Assembly: GCA_002439585.1 (NCBI GenBank)
Contig: DJOF01000023.1
Span: 124,001-188,000, forward strand
Origin: Bacteroidales bacterium UBA6445
GTDB taxonomy: Bacteria > Bacteroidota > Bacteroidia > Bacteroidales > UBA932
DNA: 64,000 nucleotides
Reading direction: 5' to 3'
Under the pieces are notes generated by a model. That model was not told the origin of the DNA and ran no database searches. It saw only the letters and a program-made list of their open reading frames with translations. Positions 27,592 to 36,888 of this stretch are shown piece by piece. Position 1 is the first letter of the stretch. Every line of letters starts with the position of its first letter. The position numbers were made by a program, and so were the translations under genes.

Positions 27592-29097
27592 ATGCGTAAA
27601 TTATTATATATTGCGGCAGCTGCAATTCCGGCTCTTTTCATGACCGGCTGCGACAGCTTCCTTGAAGAACATCCCAAGACATTCTTGACTCCGGACAGCT
27701 ATTTCACAACCGGAGACCAGATGCAGGCGGCAGTTGATGGTCTGTATTCATACCTCGATGATATTTTCGACGGCGATATAGAGGTCGGAACCCAGAGGTT
27801 CATTTTCCTTGAATACATGACCGGATACGGTGAACGTCCGAGGGCAGCTACAAGTTACTATCTCTCGCAGGCCAACCTGCTCAACGTAAGCGAGGAGAAC
27901 AATAATCTCGAAGCTTTGTGGAAGACGGCATATACAGCCATAGAAAATTGCAACAGTACAATCGCAGGCATTGAAGCCTCGAAGGCCGAAGTGGACGCTT
28001 CGCTGAAAAATCAACTTCTCGGAGAAGCCTATTTCATGAGGGCATATCACTATTTCAATCTCGTTCGGCTTTGGGGACAGGTGCCTCTTAAGACAGACCC
28101 TACCAAGGATCTTTCCAATGTGCAACTTCCCCTTGCTTCTACCGAGACTATTTATTCCCAGATAGAGAAAGATCTTCTCCGTGCGGAAGAAGTATTGAAT
28201 GGACTTGCGGTATCAAGGTCAGATGGCCATGTAGGCCTTGGAGCAGTCAAGTCTCTTCTTTCCAAAGTCTATCTCACGATGGCAGGCTATCCTCTCAATC
28301 TCGGCAAAGACTATTATGCCAAGGCCTACGACAAGGCTAAGGAAGTTGTTGAGACCAAGGCGTTTTCACTCTTCTCTGACTATGCCGCGATGAGGACAAA
28401 TTCCAACACGAACACTGGCGAATGGATTCTCTGCATACAGAGAGAGGCAGACAAAGCAGGCTCTCCAGTACATAATGACTGTCTGCCTTATCCTGAGGTT
28501 GCCGGCATTTCTGCCAACTCAGCTTACGGTGGGGCTCTCGCTCCTACCCGTGAGTTCTACAACTCTTATGATGAGAAGGATCTGAGGCGTATTGATTACG
28601 GATATTATACTACTAAAGGCAAAGCACTTGACGGATCCGGAGACATAGAGCTCGGAAGACCATATCTGTACAAATATTGGGACGCTTCTTGCGCCACTTC
28701 TGGCAAGTCCGGTATGAATTACCCACTTATCCGCTATGCCGATGTGCTGCTGATTCTTGCTGAAGCCAAAGTAATGGCAGACGGCGGTTCTACCTCAGAC
28801 CAGGCAGCGATCGATGCCTACTTTGCGGTAAGGAACAGAGCCATGAAAGAAGAGTCCAGGCCGTCTTCAATCGACTTCGCTACCGTATACAGGGAGAGGA
28901 CATGGGAGCTTTGCTTCGAGATGCAGTCGTGGTATGACATGCTCCGTACTCACAAGGCGCTTAATCCTGTCACAGGGACAGTGGTAGACCTTCTCGGCTA
29001 CCAGACTCCTGGGCACGAAGCTGCATTTGCAGAAGATGACCTTCTCTATCCTTATCCTCTTCGCGAGAAGAGACTCAATCCAAATCTCAAGCGATAA
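27592..29097 (+). CDS. SusD/RagB-family glycan-binding lipoprotein
   Basis: A 501-residue surface lipoprotein (lipobox FMTGC, Cys20) that caps SusC. SusD features are CDSFLEEHPKTFLTPDSYF, the TPR-like stretch NQLLGEAYFMRAYHYFNLVR with LWGQVPLKT, and the C-terminal LIRYADVLLILAEAKVMADG, ERTWELCFEMQSWYDMLRT and PYPLREKRLNPNLKR. The stop TAA shares its last A with the ATG of the next gene, implying coupled translation. Confidence 0.95.
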   Translation: MRKLLYIAAAAIPALFMTGCDSFLEEHPKTFLTPDSYFTTGDQMQAAVDGLYSYLDDIFDGDIEVGTQRFIFLEYMTGYGERPRAATSYYLSQANLLNVSEENNNLEALWKTAYTAIENCNSTIAGIEASKAEVDASLKNQLLGEAYFMRAYHYFNLVRLWGQVPLKTDPTKDLSNVQLPLASTETIYSQIEKDLLRAEEVLNGLAVSRSDGHVGLGAVKSLLSKVYLTMAGYPLNLGKDYYAKAYDKAKEVVETKAFSLFSDYAAMRTNSNTNTGEWILCIQREADKAGSPVHNDCLPYPEVAGISANSAYGGALAPTREFYNSYDEKDLRRIDYGYYTTKGKALDGSGDIELGRPYLYKYWDASCATSGKSGMNYPLIRYADVLLILAEAKVMADGGSTSDQAAIDAYFAVRNRAMKEESRPSSIDFATVYRERTWELCFEMQSWYDMLRTHKALNPVTGTVVDLLGYQTPGHEAAFAEDDLLYPYPLREKRLNPNLKR

Positions 29098-30467
29098 TGA
29101 AAAAGGTGCTATCATATATATCCATTTTGCTTGCCCTCTGTGCCGTGTCATGCAGCAAGAGTGGAGAGGGCCGTCTTCCCAATATATTTGAAGAAGGTGG
29201 GACTCCTGCAATCGCTGCTGAGTACACGTCCAATGCGGATTCTGTGTTCCTTTCATGGAAATTTCTGAAAGACGTAGACTTTGACAGCTATCGGGTGTCC
29301 GACAAGATCGGTGGCAATAGTCTCTCTTTGAGTAAAGACAAGACTTCATGTGTGCTGACTCATGTCCCATACAATCAAAGATATGTTGTGAGGATATCCC
29401 TGTTCAAAGGAGACGAGGAAGTCTCCGCACTGGAAAAGGATGTCGTGATTGACGGTTTCGACAAGTATATTTCCTCAGAGATTATCCCCGACAGTGGCAG
29501 CGTCACAGAAGGAGATGGCATGTATTCCATCGCACTTCCTGACGGCAGAAGCATTTTCCTTATGGGGGACTCCTATACCGGGACTGTCTCTGGAGGAAAG
29601 CGTATTAGTGGCAACCACATGTATCGCAACACATATATCGTGTACGACAAAGGGAAAGTATCGGCCATCTGCAACGCCAATGGAGAGAATACCTCCGCAG
29701 CTGTGCCAGAGGGTGTGAAGGACGAGGGAAAGGAATGGTACTGGCCTGGCCACGGCTTTGTATCCGGAGACCGCCTGTATGTATTTCAACTCCTTATGTA
29801 CAGGGCAGGTGAAGGGGCATTCGGCTTCGGCTATCGCAAGACAAGGCTGCTTGAATATAGCCTGCCGTCTCTCGCTCTTGTCTCTGACAGAAATATTCCG
29901 TTTACTTCTTCCGATGAGACGGTGCATTACGGTGCTGCCGCTCTTAATGACGGGGACTACATATATATCTATGCCCAAGTTGACATAGAGAACGATATTG
30001 ATCCTGTCACGGAGGTGCTAGTGGCAAGGGCCACCCCGGAAACACTGTACACGGAATGGGAATATTGGAGCGGTAACACATGGTCCTCTGACAAGGACGC
30101 GGCAAAGGCTCTTGCCGGCTTGGAGACCGTACCTGTGTCTTCGCAGTTTAACGTGTTCAGGCTTGATGGCAAATACGTACTGATCACTCAAGACAAGACT
30201 TTCAACAGCGGCAAGATCTACACCTTCACCTCTTCATCGCCCTATGGCCCGTGGGGAGACAGGAAGCTGATATACGAGATCCCCGATCTTGGTCACAAGA
30301 ACTGGTTTACCTACAATGCCATGGCACATCCACAATTCGAGAGGGATGGCATGATCCTCGTCTCGTTCAATGTCAACACCGATGATTTCTCCGAGCAGTA
30401 TTCCAATGTGGAGAGCTACAGGCCGAGATTCTTCTGGATAGAGAAGGATATGATACTTTCAAAATGA
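29097..30467 (+). CDS. Surface lipoprotein, FN3-like plus DUF4185/DUF5005-type propeller
   Basis: A 456-residue lipoprotein (lipobox CAVSC, Cys19). Residues from about 35 to 120 look like a fibronectin III-type module (NADSVFLSWKFLKDVDFDSY). The rest, from TEGDGMYSIALPDGRSIFLM to the end, has GDSYTG, YWPGHGFVSGDRLYVF and NWFTYNAMAHPQF. It resembles the five-bladed propeller families DUF4185/DUF5005 seen in Bacteroidota glycan loci. It is either a surface glycan-binding protein or an unassigned glycosidase. It overlaps its neighbours at both ends by 1-4 bases. Confidence 0.72.
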   Translation: MKKVLSYISILLALCAVSCSKSGEGRLPNIFEEGGTPAIAAEYTSNADSVFLSWKFLKDVDFDSYRVSDKIGGNSLSLSKDKTSCVLTHVPYNQRYVVRISLFKGDEEVSALEKDVVIDGFDKYISSEIIPDSGSVTEGDGMYSIALPDGRSIFLMGDSYTGTVSGGKRISGNHMYRNTYIVYDKGKVSAICNANGENTSAAVPEGVKDEGKEWYWPGHGFVSGDRLYVFQLLMYRAGEGAFGFGYRKTRLLEYSLPSLALVSDRNIPFTSSDETVHYGAAALNDGDYIYIYAQVDIENDIDPVTEVLVARATPETLYTEWEYWSGNTWSSDKDAAKALAGLETVPVSSQFNVFRLDGKYVLITQDKTFNSGKIYTFTSSSPYGPWGDRKLIYEIPDLGHKNWFTYNAMAHPQFERDGMILVSFNVNTDDFSEQYSNVESYRPRFFWIEKDMILSK

Positions 30468-30934
30468 ATAACAAGATGAAAACAAGAAAAATACTTATTG
30501 GCTGTCTGTCCATGGGGCTTCTTGCAGCATGCAGCGATGTCTCTGACAAGATTGACGAGAATTACAACTACAACCGCGACATCAATTATGAGCTTCGCAC
30601 TGTCTTGGAGAAAGACCCGGTGAATATCAACGGTATAGATGTATATCCGTATTTCGATTTCTTCAAGACACTTAGGCTCAATATCCACATTACAGACGGC
30701 AAGATGACAAGCCTTTCGTTCGACAACGGTGACATCCCCTTCTCGGCTTATGGCTTTGACATCCCAGAAGGAGAGGTCGCCTGCGAGTTCGATACATCAG
30801 TCAGTCCAAATGTGCTCAAAATCAAGGGCGCAGACAACGTCGTGGCTATATTCAAAGACGGAGAGTTCTATGTCCCGTTTAACCTTGACTGTGAAGAGAT
30901 TACATATGAATTTAGATTTAAGGAGATAAAATAG
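30464..30934 (+). CDS. Small surface lipoprotein of the mannoside locus
   Basis: A 156-residue lipoprotein (lipobox LLAAC, Cys23). I do not recognise a named family. The mature part is acidic and beta-rich (NYELRTVLEKDPVNINGIDV, GEVACEFDTSVSPNVLKIKG), fitting one small beta-sandwich. Its ATG overlaps the previous stop, and the next gene begins 2 bases after its stop, so it is an integral part of the operon and probably sits at the surface near SusCD. Confidence 0.8.
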   Translation: MNNKMKTRKILIGCLSMGLLAACSDVSDKIDENYNYNRDINYELRTVLEKDPVNINGIDVYPYFDFFKTLRLNIHITDGKMTSLSFDNGDIPFSAYGFDIPEGEVACEFDTSVSPNVLKIKGADNVVAIFKDGEFYVPFNLDCEEITYEFRFKEIK

Positions 30935-30936
30935 CC

Positions 30937-31944
30937 ATGTTCAATATTATCAAGAAACACAAAACCGCCTGCATCGCTTTGGCATCGATGCTCTTCATGG
31001 CGGCTGACTGCGTCATGAGCGTGGAAAAAATAGAATTGCCTGCCAATGCCAAGGTAAATACGGAAGAGACAGTGACAGTGCAAGTGAAACTCACCCCTAG
31101 CTCTGACGATGTCACGAAGTTTGCCTTTGCCGTGCTTGCACCCAAGTCTTGGAACTTGAAAGAAAATGCTACTCTTTCCCTCAGTACTTCAGGTTATGCC
31201 GCCCAAGGGTTTGATGAGGTTATCAACGAGCCTCTGACCCTTATACCAGACTCTGAGAAAGAGCCTTCTTCACAACTTACTTGGTCTATGGCCTACCAGA
31301 GTAAGATTGGGCTTATGGGCAATACTGGCCCTGTAGAGTGGACTGTGTTCAAGTCCTCAACAGAATTCCATATTGACGATAAGGTGAGTGCGGATCCTAT
31401 CATAGGTACTGTGACCATGAAAATCAAGACAGGTGCGGACAATATCAAGTTTTTCCTCGGAGTTGGCTACTGCGGCACTCATAGAGGACTTATGACCGAG
31501 TCTGAGAATAGCGGTGACTTCCGTTATGTGCCCAATGAGAAGACTGCTGTGTGGGAAATTACCGGTGCGGACGGACCTTCTTATGACTATACTGTGAAGT
31601 CTTCCGTGACTACGACTCCTTCCGTATTTAGGTACGGTGACATTTTCTCTGTGAATTTCACTTCCAAGGGTTCGGCTCTTGATGGGACTTCAGAGGCTTG
31701 GCTTTGCGGCACTGTCACCCTTGCCGACGGTACTGAGAAGACAGTAGATGCTGTCAGTGACGCTTCCAAGATGGAGGACATAGGAGAGAGTACTTTCCGC
31801 AAATATATCTATCCCCGCCAATTCTTCGGCCTTGCACATGACGCTCAGATTGAGTCTCTCAAGGTATGGTTCGTCAATGCCGACAAGTCCGTTAAAGTAG
31901 ACAATGACGGAGCTGGATTTAATCTCGCGCAAAGCAGCAAATAG
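30937..31944 (+). CDS. DUF4961-like surface lipoprotein
   Basis: A 335-residue lipoprotein (lipobox MAADC, Cys25). The N-terminal pattern VEKIELPANAKVNTEETVTV, the segment FAFAVLAPKSWNL, and the C-terminal YIYPRQFFGLAHDAQIESL and VWFVNADKSVKVDNDG recall DUF4961 proteins found beside SusD genes in Bacteroidota; that match is from memory. It looks like two beta-sandwich domains joined near residue 215. A role as a surface mannoside-binding protein is inferred from position. It is the last gene of the operon. Confidence 0.72.
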   Translation: MFNIIKKHKTACIALASMLFMAADCVMSVEKIELPANAKVNTEETVTVQVKLTPSSDDVTKFAFAVLAPKSWNLKENATLSLSTSGYAAQGFDEVINEPLTLIPDSEKEPSSQLTWSMAYQSKIGLMGNTGPVEWTVFKSSTEFHIDDKVSADPIIGTVTMKIKTGADNIKFFLGVGYCGTHRGLMTESENSGDFRYVPNEKTAVWEITGADGPSYDYTVKSSVTTTPSVFRYGDIFSVNFTSKGSALDGTSEAWLCGTVTLADGTEKTVDAVSDASKMEDIGESTFRKYIYPRQFFGLAHDAQIESLKVWFVNADKSVKVDNDGAGFNLAQSSK

Positions 31945-32266
31945 CTTCTGGCGTTTGACACTACGAGTGTCGGACAAAGCATAATAATATAGGCTGAAGA
32001 ACACTGTAATGGTGATTTTCAGCCTATTCTTTTTATAGGTAATGGGTAATCATATGGACATACATCGCGGTCGCGCCATATCTTCGGCCAGTTAGTAATG
32101 AGGAATACAAGTTGAGACTTAAGACAAATCCCTGTCTTCTACATTCTGGTTACCGGCTTTACATGACAGTTCTGAACGTTCTTTCTGATGTTATGTGTCA
32201 ATCCGCTATCGGGATGCCAATACTGTTGGCTATGTACTGGTGCTGGAGGTTAAGTCTGGCAGTTTA
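31945..32266. other. 322-base gap between convergent transcription units
   Basis: The first 90 bases hold the terminator of the mannoside operon (31991-32036). I see no gene, RNA or repeat in the remaining 230 bases. Confidence 0.6.
31991..32036 (+). terminator. Rho-independent terminator of mannoside operon
   Basis: AGGCTGAA and TTCAGCCT form an 8-base outer stem with further inner pairing (CAC with GTG), followed by ATTCTTTTTAT. It lies 47 bases after the last gene of the operon. Confidence 0.8.
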
Positions 32267-33916
32267 TTAGAATGCAAGAACCATCCTTACGCGATAGGTA
32301 GTGAAGAATTTTGAAGCCGAATGGGCTCCACCGTAAGTGAAGTAGACGTAAAAGGCTACTCCCGGTGAGGCCTCAGAGCTTGACCAATAGCGCCGCTCCT
32401 GAATGGGAAGAGTCCCTGGCAGCCTTGACAGTGAGTTATTTACAGTCTTCATCGTTTCAAGTCCGATAAGGTTTGATGTCTCGTTCGACCAAATATCTGG
32501 AAGATCTTTTCCGGCAAGAAGTGTCAGCTCCTTTTCTGACGGAGTGAACCAGTCGCTACTTAGATGCGGAGCTTTGTGTCTTGTCGTGTCCCGGTATATA
32601 GTCGCGGCTTCTACAGCGTCCACCTTGTATTCTGGCATCTTGCTGTTGAAATACTCTATCGCCTTTGTGTTGTTGTAGCCTATCGTCTTATTTAGAGGAG
32701 CATCTGCTTCTTTCCCTGTAGTGACTGGCAAGAACTCCTCCGGAGCCTTTTCCGCATTAAGGTCAAGCCAAGTCCCGACGGAATACAGAAGCTCACGGTA
32801 TGCTGTCTGCCATCTTGTCGCGAAGTCTCCATCAAGCGAGGCTACAAGCCCGTGCCTGCACTCTGGCTTGTCCCGGCGAAGTGTCGTGTCATCCTCGGTA
32901 GGGTCTCCAAGCCAGAATACTATGCCGATACACTCCGCCCCGGTAGGGGATAGTGTCTCTTTTGAGAGCGAGCCGTCGGAGAAATAGTAGTCCCCAGTTG
33001 AGGCTTTATATTTCTCTTCTGTCAAGCCCATATCTCCATGAGAAGAGACTTCCGGCTGCTTGTCTTCAGAGGGACGGTATTGCAGGGATAAGTGGATTCC
33101 GGGGGCTGCCTTAAATCCTTTGTGCGTATCCCGGTTCTGAGAAGCTTCCCTTACACCGTTGCTCTGTGTATGTGCATCATCTTCATATTCCCAGAAATAC
33201 AGCGGGTCTCCATCCAAAAGGCAGCGGACAGTGGGGACGTATTCCACTTTAAGGTCGCGCATATGTCTTCCAGTGAAATAGATTCGTCCATTGTCGTAAG
33301 CTGGTGATTGTGATACTACTACATCGGCTCTGGAAAAATCTGACACCTCGCTTAGATCTTCCGGAATAGCGCATTTCTCCCGGATAAGAGAGTGTATGTC
33401 ATCGGATGTGGCTTCCGAAGTCGTCATGCCGTCAAGCAGGAATTCATTGTAAGGGTAATACAATATACATTCAGCAGTCGGACTTATCGCAATTGCTGTC
33501 GAAGCCTTGGAAACCGCTCCGTCCTGTCCTTGGACGCCTTGTCCCTTGTCTCCCGCTTTGCCGAAAAGAGCGAATCCGTCCTTGTCTTCTCCGAAATGTT
33601 CTAGAGGAAGGTTTGCTATCTTAATTTCACCGTCATCAACTATGAAAAGCCCAGCTTTATCGGCTTCGTGGAACGTCCTCTCAAGACAGTTTCCCGTTAT
33701 TCTATATGCTCCGCGGGTGCTGTTTTTAAGGTCTTTGTCAGATGGCAGGCGCAGGCCCTGCATGTCGAAGCCTTCGTCTGAAATGCAGAAATATTCCACA
33801 TCCATATTTTTTGCGGCATCGTCCCCACCATTCTTGTCGCATGCTGTGAAGACAGCTGTAACAGACAGGACGGCAAGAGTCAATGAAAGTGTACGTGCCT
33901 TTATTCCGGTCATCAT
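32267..33916 (-). CDS. Fimbrillin-like surface lipoprotein with C-terminal FISUMP/DUF1566-type domain
   Basis: A 549-residue lipoprotein (lipobox VFTAC, Cys26). The N-terminal half has the layout of fimbrillin (Mfa-like) proteins (ECILYYPYNEFL, IYFTGRHMRDLKVEYVPTVR). The C-terminal part, with DWFTPSEKELTLLAG, RRYWSSSEASPGVAFYVYF and YRVRMVLAF, is the lectin-like fold used by DUF1566/FISUMP proteins. A low-complexity GDKGQGVQGQDG lies between. It is downstream of the DUF6850 barrel gene on the same strand with a 105-base gap. A surface adhesin or stalk role is inferred. Confidence 0.75.
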   Translation of the reverse strand: MMTGIKARTLSLTLAVLSVTAVFTACDKNGGDDAAKNMDVEYFCISDEGFDMQGLRLPSDKDLKNSTRGAYRITGNCLERTFHEADKAGLFIVDDGEIKIANLPLEHFGEDKDGFALFGKAGDKGQGVQGQDGAVSKASTAIAISPTAECILYYPYNEFLLDGMTTSEATSDDIHSLIREKCAIPEDLSEVSDFSRADVVVSQSPAYDNGRIYFTGRHMRDLKVEYVPTVRCLLDGDPLYFWEYEDDAHTQSNGVREASQNRDTHKGFKAAPGIHLSLQYRPSEDKQPEVSSHGDMGLTEEKYKASTGDYYFSDGSLSKETLSPTGAECIGIVFWLGDPTEDDTTLRRDKPECRHGLVASLDGDFATRWQTAYRELLYSVGTWLDLNAEKAPEEFLPVTTGKEADAPLNKTIGYNNTKAIEYFNSKMPEYKVDAVEAATIYRDTTRHKAPHLSSDWFTPSEKELTLLAGKDLPDIWSNETSNLIGLETMKTVNNSLSRLPGTLPIQERRYWSSSEASPGVAFYVYFTYGGAHSASKFFTTYRVRMVLAF

Positions 33917-34021
33917 TAGTTTATATTTATGATGGAGTTACGAAGCCCCCTAAGGTTCTGCAACACCTTCTTTACATAAATCCAGCATAATCGTATAGGG
34001 AAGATGCTCGATATCTAGCAT

Positions 34022-35563
34022 TTAGAGAGCGATGCCGACTCTCATGGCGACCATCGTGCTCTTGGATTTAGTGCCTGAATATACGGTCAGACGGCAATCG
34101 CCACCGATATATAGGATTATCCGATGTATCTGGTAGCCCCATCTGGCAGCAACTGCTGCACTTACTGCATCAGAACTCTGGACTCGGAAATTCTGTCGGG
34201 TTATCCTATCTGCAAAAGGAGCTGTAACCTTGCCGAGAGTCAGGGACTGACCTGTGCCGACAGTATATGTCCCAGCAATTCCGGCTTCAAATGAATTTCG
34301 CCCTCGGACGGCTGCGTAAGAAGCTGAAGCGTCAATATTTATATTCTCTATACTCATATGGCTTCCTGAGGAATGTTGCTTCTCGTTCAGCCCTCGGAAT
34401 AGCAGGCCTGCTGTGGCATTTATCCTGTCATCGCGCTTGGAGAATCCCTCATACAAGGCCGTAACTCCGTATTCTGTATCAGTCTTGCGATATACCTGTG
34501 CGGAAGTAAGTTTCCTGTATTCATTCCCGGCGGCATCCCCGAATATATTTTCTGTCCCTTTGCGGGTAAGAGTCTTAGCAACTGCCTTGGCCCCTATAGT
34601 GTGTCCGCTTAGATCGCGCATCCATCCGATCTCTGCCAAGATCTGACTGTCATCGGACCGGGTAAGGTCAAGGTCGTTGAGGTCCGGTAGACGCTTGTTG
34701 ATATATCCGCCAAGATATGAGATGCTCGCTGTTATACCGCCTAAAGCCTTATTGGCTGGGACATAAGACGTGGAGAAGGAGCCTCCATAGGAATATCCTT
34801 CATAATCTGCCGCATTGCGCGCCCCGTCAAATCTCAGATAGCTGCTCCCAAGTCCCGTAAGTTGGAATGTCTTGTTAAGGCCTAATTCATTGTAATAGGA
34901 TATTGTGCTATTCTGTCTGTATCTGCCGGCAGTTGCAGACAGCCCGAGTCTTACTGGTCCAAGCAGGACAGAGGCCCCGGCATCCGCCGAGATCTCAGCG
35001 CTCAGATTCCTTGGACGCGGATCGATTTTCCTGTATTCGAGAGAAGCTCTGTAGCGGAACTCAGCACCTAAAGTCCACCGCCCTATTGCCCGGGCATATC
35101 CTCCGTCAAAAAGATAGTGTTCAAAGTCTATGTCTCCTTTAAGGCTGTCGGCCATCACGTATGGCCCTATCTTGTCATAGTCGGAATTCTCGTTCCACGT
35201 GACATTGCGCCGTCGCCCGTTATAGTAAGAGGCTTCTCCCCATACCACGTTGTTCCGGTCTATACGCGAATATGATGATGCCTTGAATCCTAAGCCTCTG
35301 ACGCCATCCCCTTTTTCTACTTGATAAGGTATCTCCTCATCGCTGAATATGCCGCCAGCTTCCAATTCCGTAAGAGAGTGATCGTAATGAAACCAGTTCA
35401 TGGCAGGATTGTCATACTGAAGCGTCATAAATCTGTGTGCCTTAGACGTGTTGGATAATATGCGTGAGGAAACAGACAAGGTATCCCTGTCCGCTGCGGA
35501 CAAGGATACCGTCATGATAGATGATAGGACGCAGACAGTGACGAGTTGTCGTGTAGCAGTCAT
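34022..35563 (-). CDS. DUF6850-family outer membrane beta-barrel protein
   Basis: A 513-residue exported protein with signal peptide ending SLSAADR. The rest alternates short amphipathic strands with aromatic girdles (HFEYRASLEYRK-like strands, NVVWGEASYYNGRRRNVTW, YSYGGSFSTSYVPANKALGG) and ends in a strand VAMRVGIAL, as in outer-membrane barrels. It matches my recollection of DUF6850 proteins, which occur next to DUF4876 lipoproteins and TonB receptors. The start follows the DUF4876 stop by 4 bases. The function is unknown. Confidence 0.78.
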   Translation of the reverse strand: MTATRQLVTVCVLSSIMTVSLSAADRDTLSVSSRILSNTSKAHRFMTLQYDNPAMNWFHYDHSLTELEAGGIFSDEEIPYQVEKGDGVRGLGFKASSYSRIDRNNVVWGEASYYNGRRRNVTWNENSDYDKIGPYVMADSLKGDIDFEHYLFDGGYARAIGRWTLGAEFRYRASLEYRKIDPRPRNLSAEISADAGASVLLGPVRLGLSATAGRYRQNSTISYYNELGLNKTFQLTGLGSSYLRFDGARNAADYEGYSYGGSFSTSYVPANKALGGITASISYLGGYINKRLPDLNDLDLTRSDDSQILAEIGWMRDLSGHTIGAKAVAKTLTRKGTENIFGDAAGNEYRKLTSAQVYRKTDTEYGVTALYEGFSKRDDRINATAGLLFRGLNEKQHSSGSHMSIENINIDASASYAAVRGRNSFEAGIAGTYTVGTGQSLTLGKVTAPFADRITRQNFRVQSSDAVSAAVAARWGYQIHRIILYIGGDCRLTVYSGTKSKSTMVAMRVGIAL

Positions 35564-35567
35564 TTCC

Positions 35568-36875
35568 CTATTCGTGGAATTTGTAATGAGGATCTGCCTT
35601 TACAGCCTCGAAATCAAGCGATGAATCGTTAGTGTCCTGAAGTTTGCCATTAGATAGAACCTTTCTCCTGACGCTGTAGCCGTAAGCTTTATTCTCACGG
35701 GGATAGTCGCTGATCGAGGTGAATCCCCTGTCAAGTGAAGGAGAAAGAACGAGCCACTGCATCTCCAGTCTCGGGGCTACATTCACAGCATCGAGCACCC
35801 ATTTGTTGGGCACGGTCCATGTCTGCCTTGTCATCTCTATAGGCCCTGCGTTAGTGTTGAGGCTGTAGCTGTAGCTCTTTTGGTGTCCGTTGGCTGCATC
35901 GAGATACTCGTCAACAGTAAGTTGGTTGGACTCGTCATCCCCGAGCCTTACGAGTGCGTAGGAGCAGTTGCCCTGTACGGTAGGTGCGAAGATGGTCTTT
36001 GTGTAGCAGTACACTTTCTCAAGATTTGGGACGTTCTCGTTGTCTGTGTCCGTAAATGTAGGGCTGGTACTTTCATCGTACCACTCGAAATCGGCATCAG
36101 ACTCGTCGAACGAATTAGGATTATCCTTGGTATGGTTACGGGCATTGTCCACGATAAGGAGGGATTCTCCTGGAGCTACGTTTACATTTGACCCTAAAGG
36201 AATCCTATACATTGCCCTCAGAGGTACCAATGAGTCGATGAGGTTCGGATCCATGTTGCCAAGTTTGTTATTTGTCATAATCGATGTCTCAAGCAGCGCA
36301 AGGCCGTCTGCACTCAATGTCTTGTCAGAGTTGTTGGTGATCTTGAAATAGCAGTCATTGTGATACTGTTTATGCTCTGGAGTCTCTGTACCTACGAAGA
36401 AGATCTCGCTGATGACAAATCCGTTGGCTACGCTGCTGTCATACATATATGTTTCTATGGAAATGACCTGGCCGGCGTCTCCGGAAGACAGAATCGGCAC
36501 GTTCTCAGTATAAGAACGTACTTCTACTTTTTTTAGCTCTCCGCTGCTCTTGTAAGCGAAGAGACCGTCCATGGTGATATTGTACAGCCCTTCGGGCACG
36601 GAGACCTCGAGTACAGGATTTGCTACGGGGATTGTGTCGCCCTCTGCCTTGGTCTCAGGCTCGACAACTTTGATGGGACGTACCTCTTCTCCGGTATTGA
36701 CATTTTTAAGGATAACGCTCTTGAGTCCGACTTCGCCTTCCTCGACTGCGATAGAAGAGGGGATATTGAACTGAAGTGTGGCTGATGCCATCTTGACTCC
36801 GTCTTCGTTGTGATCGCAAGATGCCAAAATCGCTGCAGTGGCAATGCCGATAAGTAGTAATGTTCTTTGTTTCAT
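35568..36875 (-). CDS. DUF4876 surface lipoprotein
   Basis: A 435-residue lipoprotein (lipobox ILASC, Cys20). The middle segment FVISEIFFVGTETPEHKQYH with CYFKITNNSDKTLSADGLAL resembles a lamin-tail-like beta-sandwich and is characteristic of DUF4876. Later motifs are NVAPGESLLIVDNARNH and WVLDAVNVAPRLEMQWLVL. An Ig-like region precedes it. It lies between the TonB receptor (13 bases upstream) and the DUF6850 barrel, so it is probably the substrate-binding partner of the receptor. The substrate is unknown. Confidence 0.82.
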   Translation of the reverse strand: MKQRTLLLIGIATAAILASCDHNEDGVKMASATLQFNIPSSIAVEEGEVGLKSVILKNVNTGEEVRPIKVVEPETKAEGDTIPVANPVLEVSVPEGLYNITMDGLFAYKSSGELKKVEVRSYTENVPILSSGDAGQVISIETYMYDSSVANGFVISEIFFVGTETPEHKQYHNDCYFKITNNSDKTLSADGLALLETSIMTNNKLGNMDPNLIDSLVPLRAMYRIPLGSNVNVAPGESLLIVDNARNHTKDNPNSFDESDADFEWYDESTSPTFTDTDNENVPNLEKVYCYTKTIFAPTVQGNCSYALVRLGDDESNQLTVDEYLDAANGHQKSYSYSLNTNAGPIEMTRQTWTVPNKWVLDAVNVAPRLEMQWLVLSPSLDRGFTSISDYPRENKAYGYSVRRKVLSNGKLQDTNDSSLDFEAVKADPHYKFHE

Positions 36876-36888
36876 CGTTTTATAGTAT

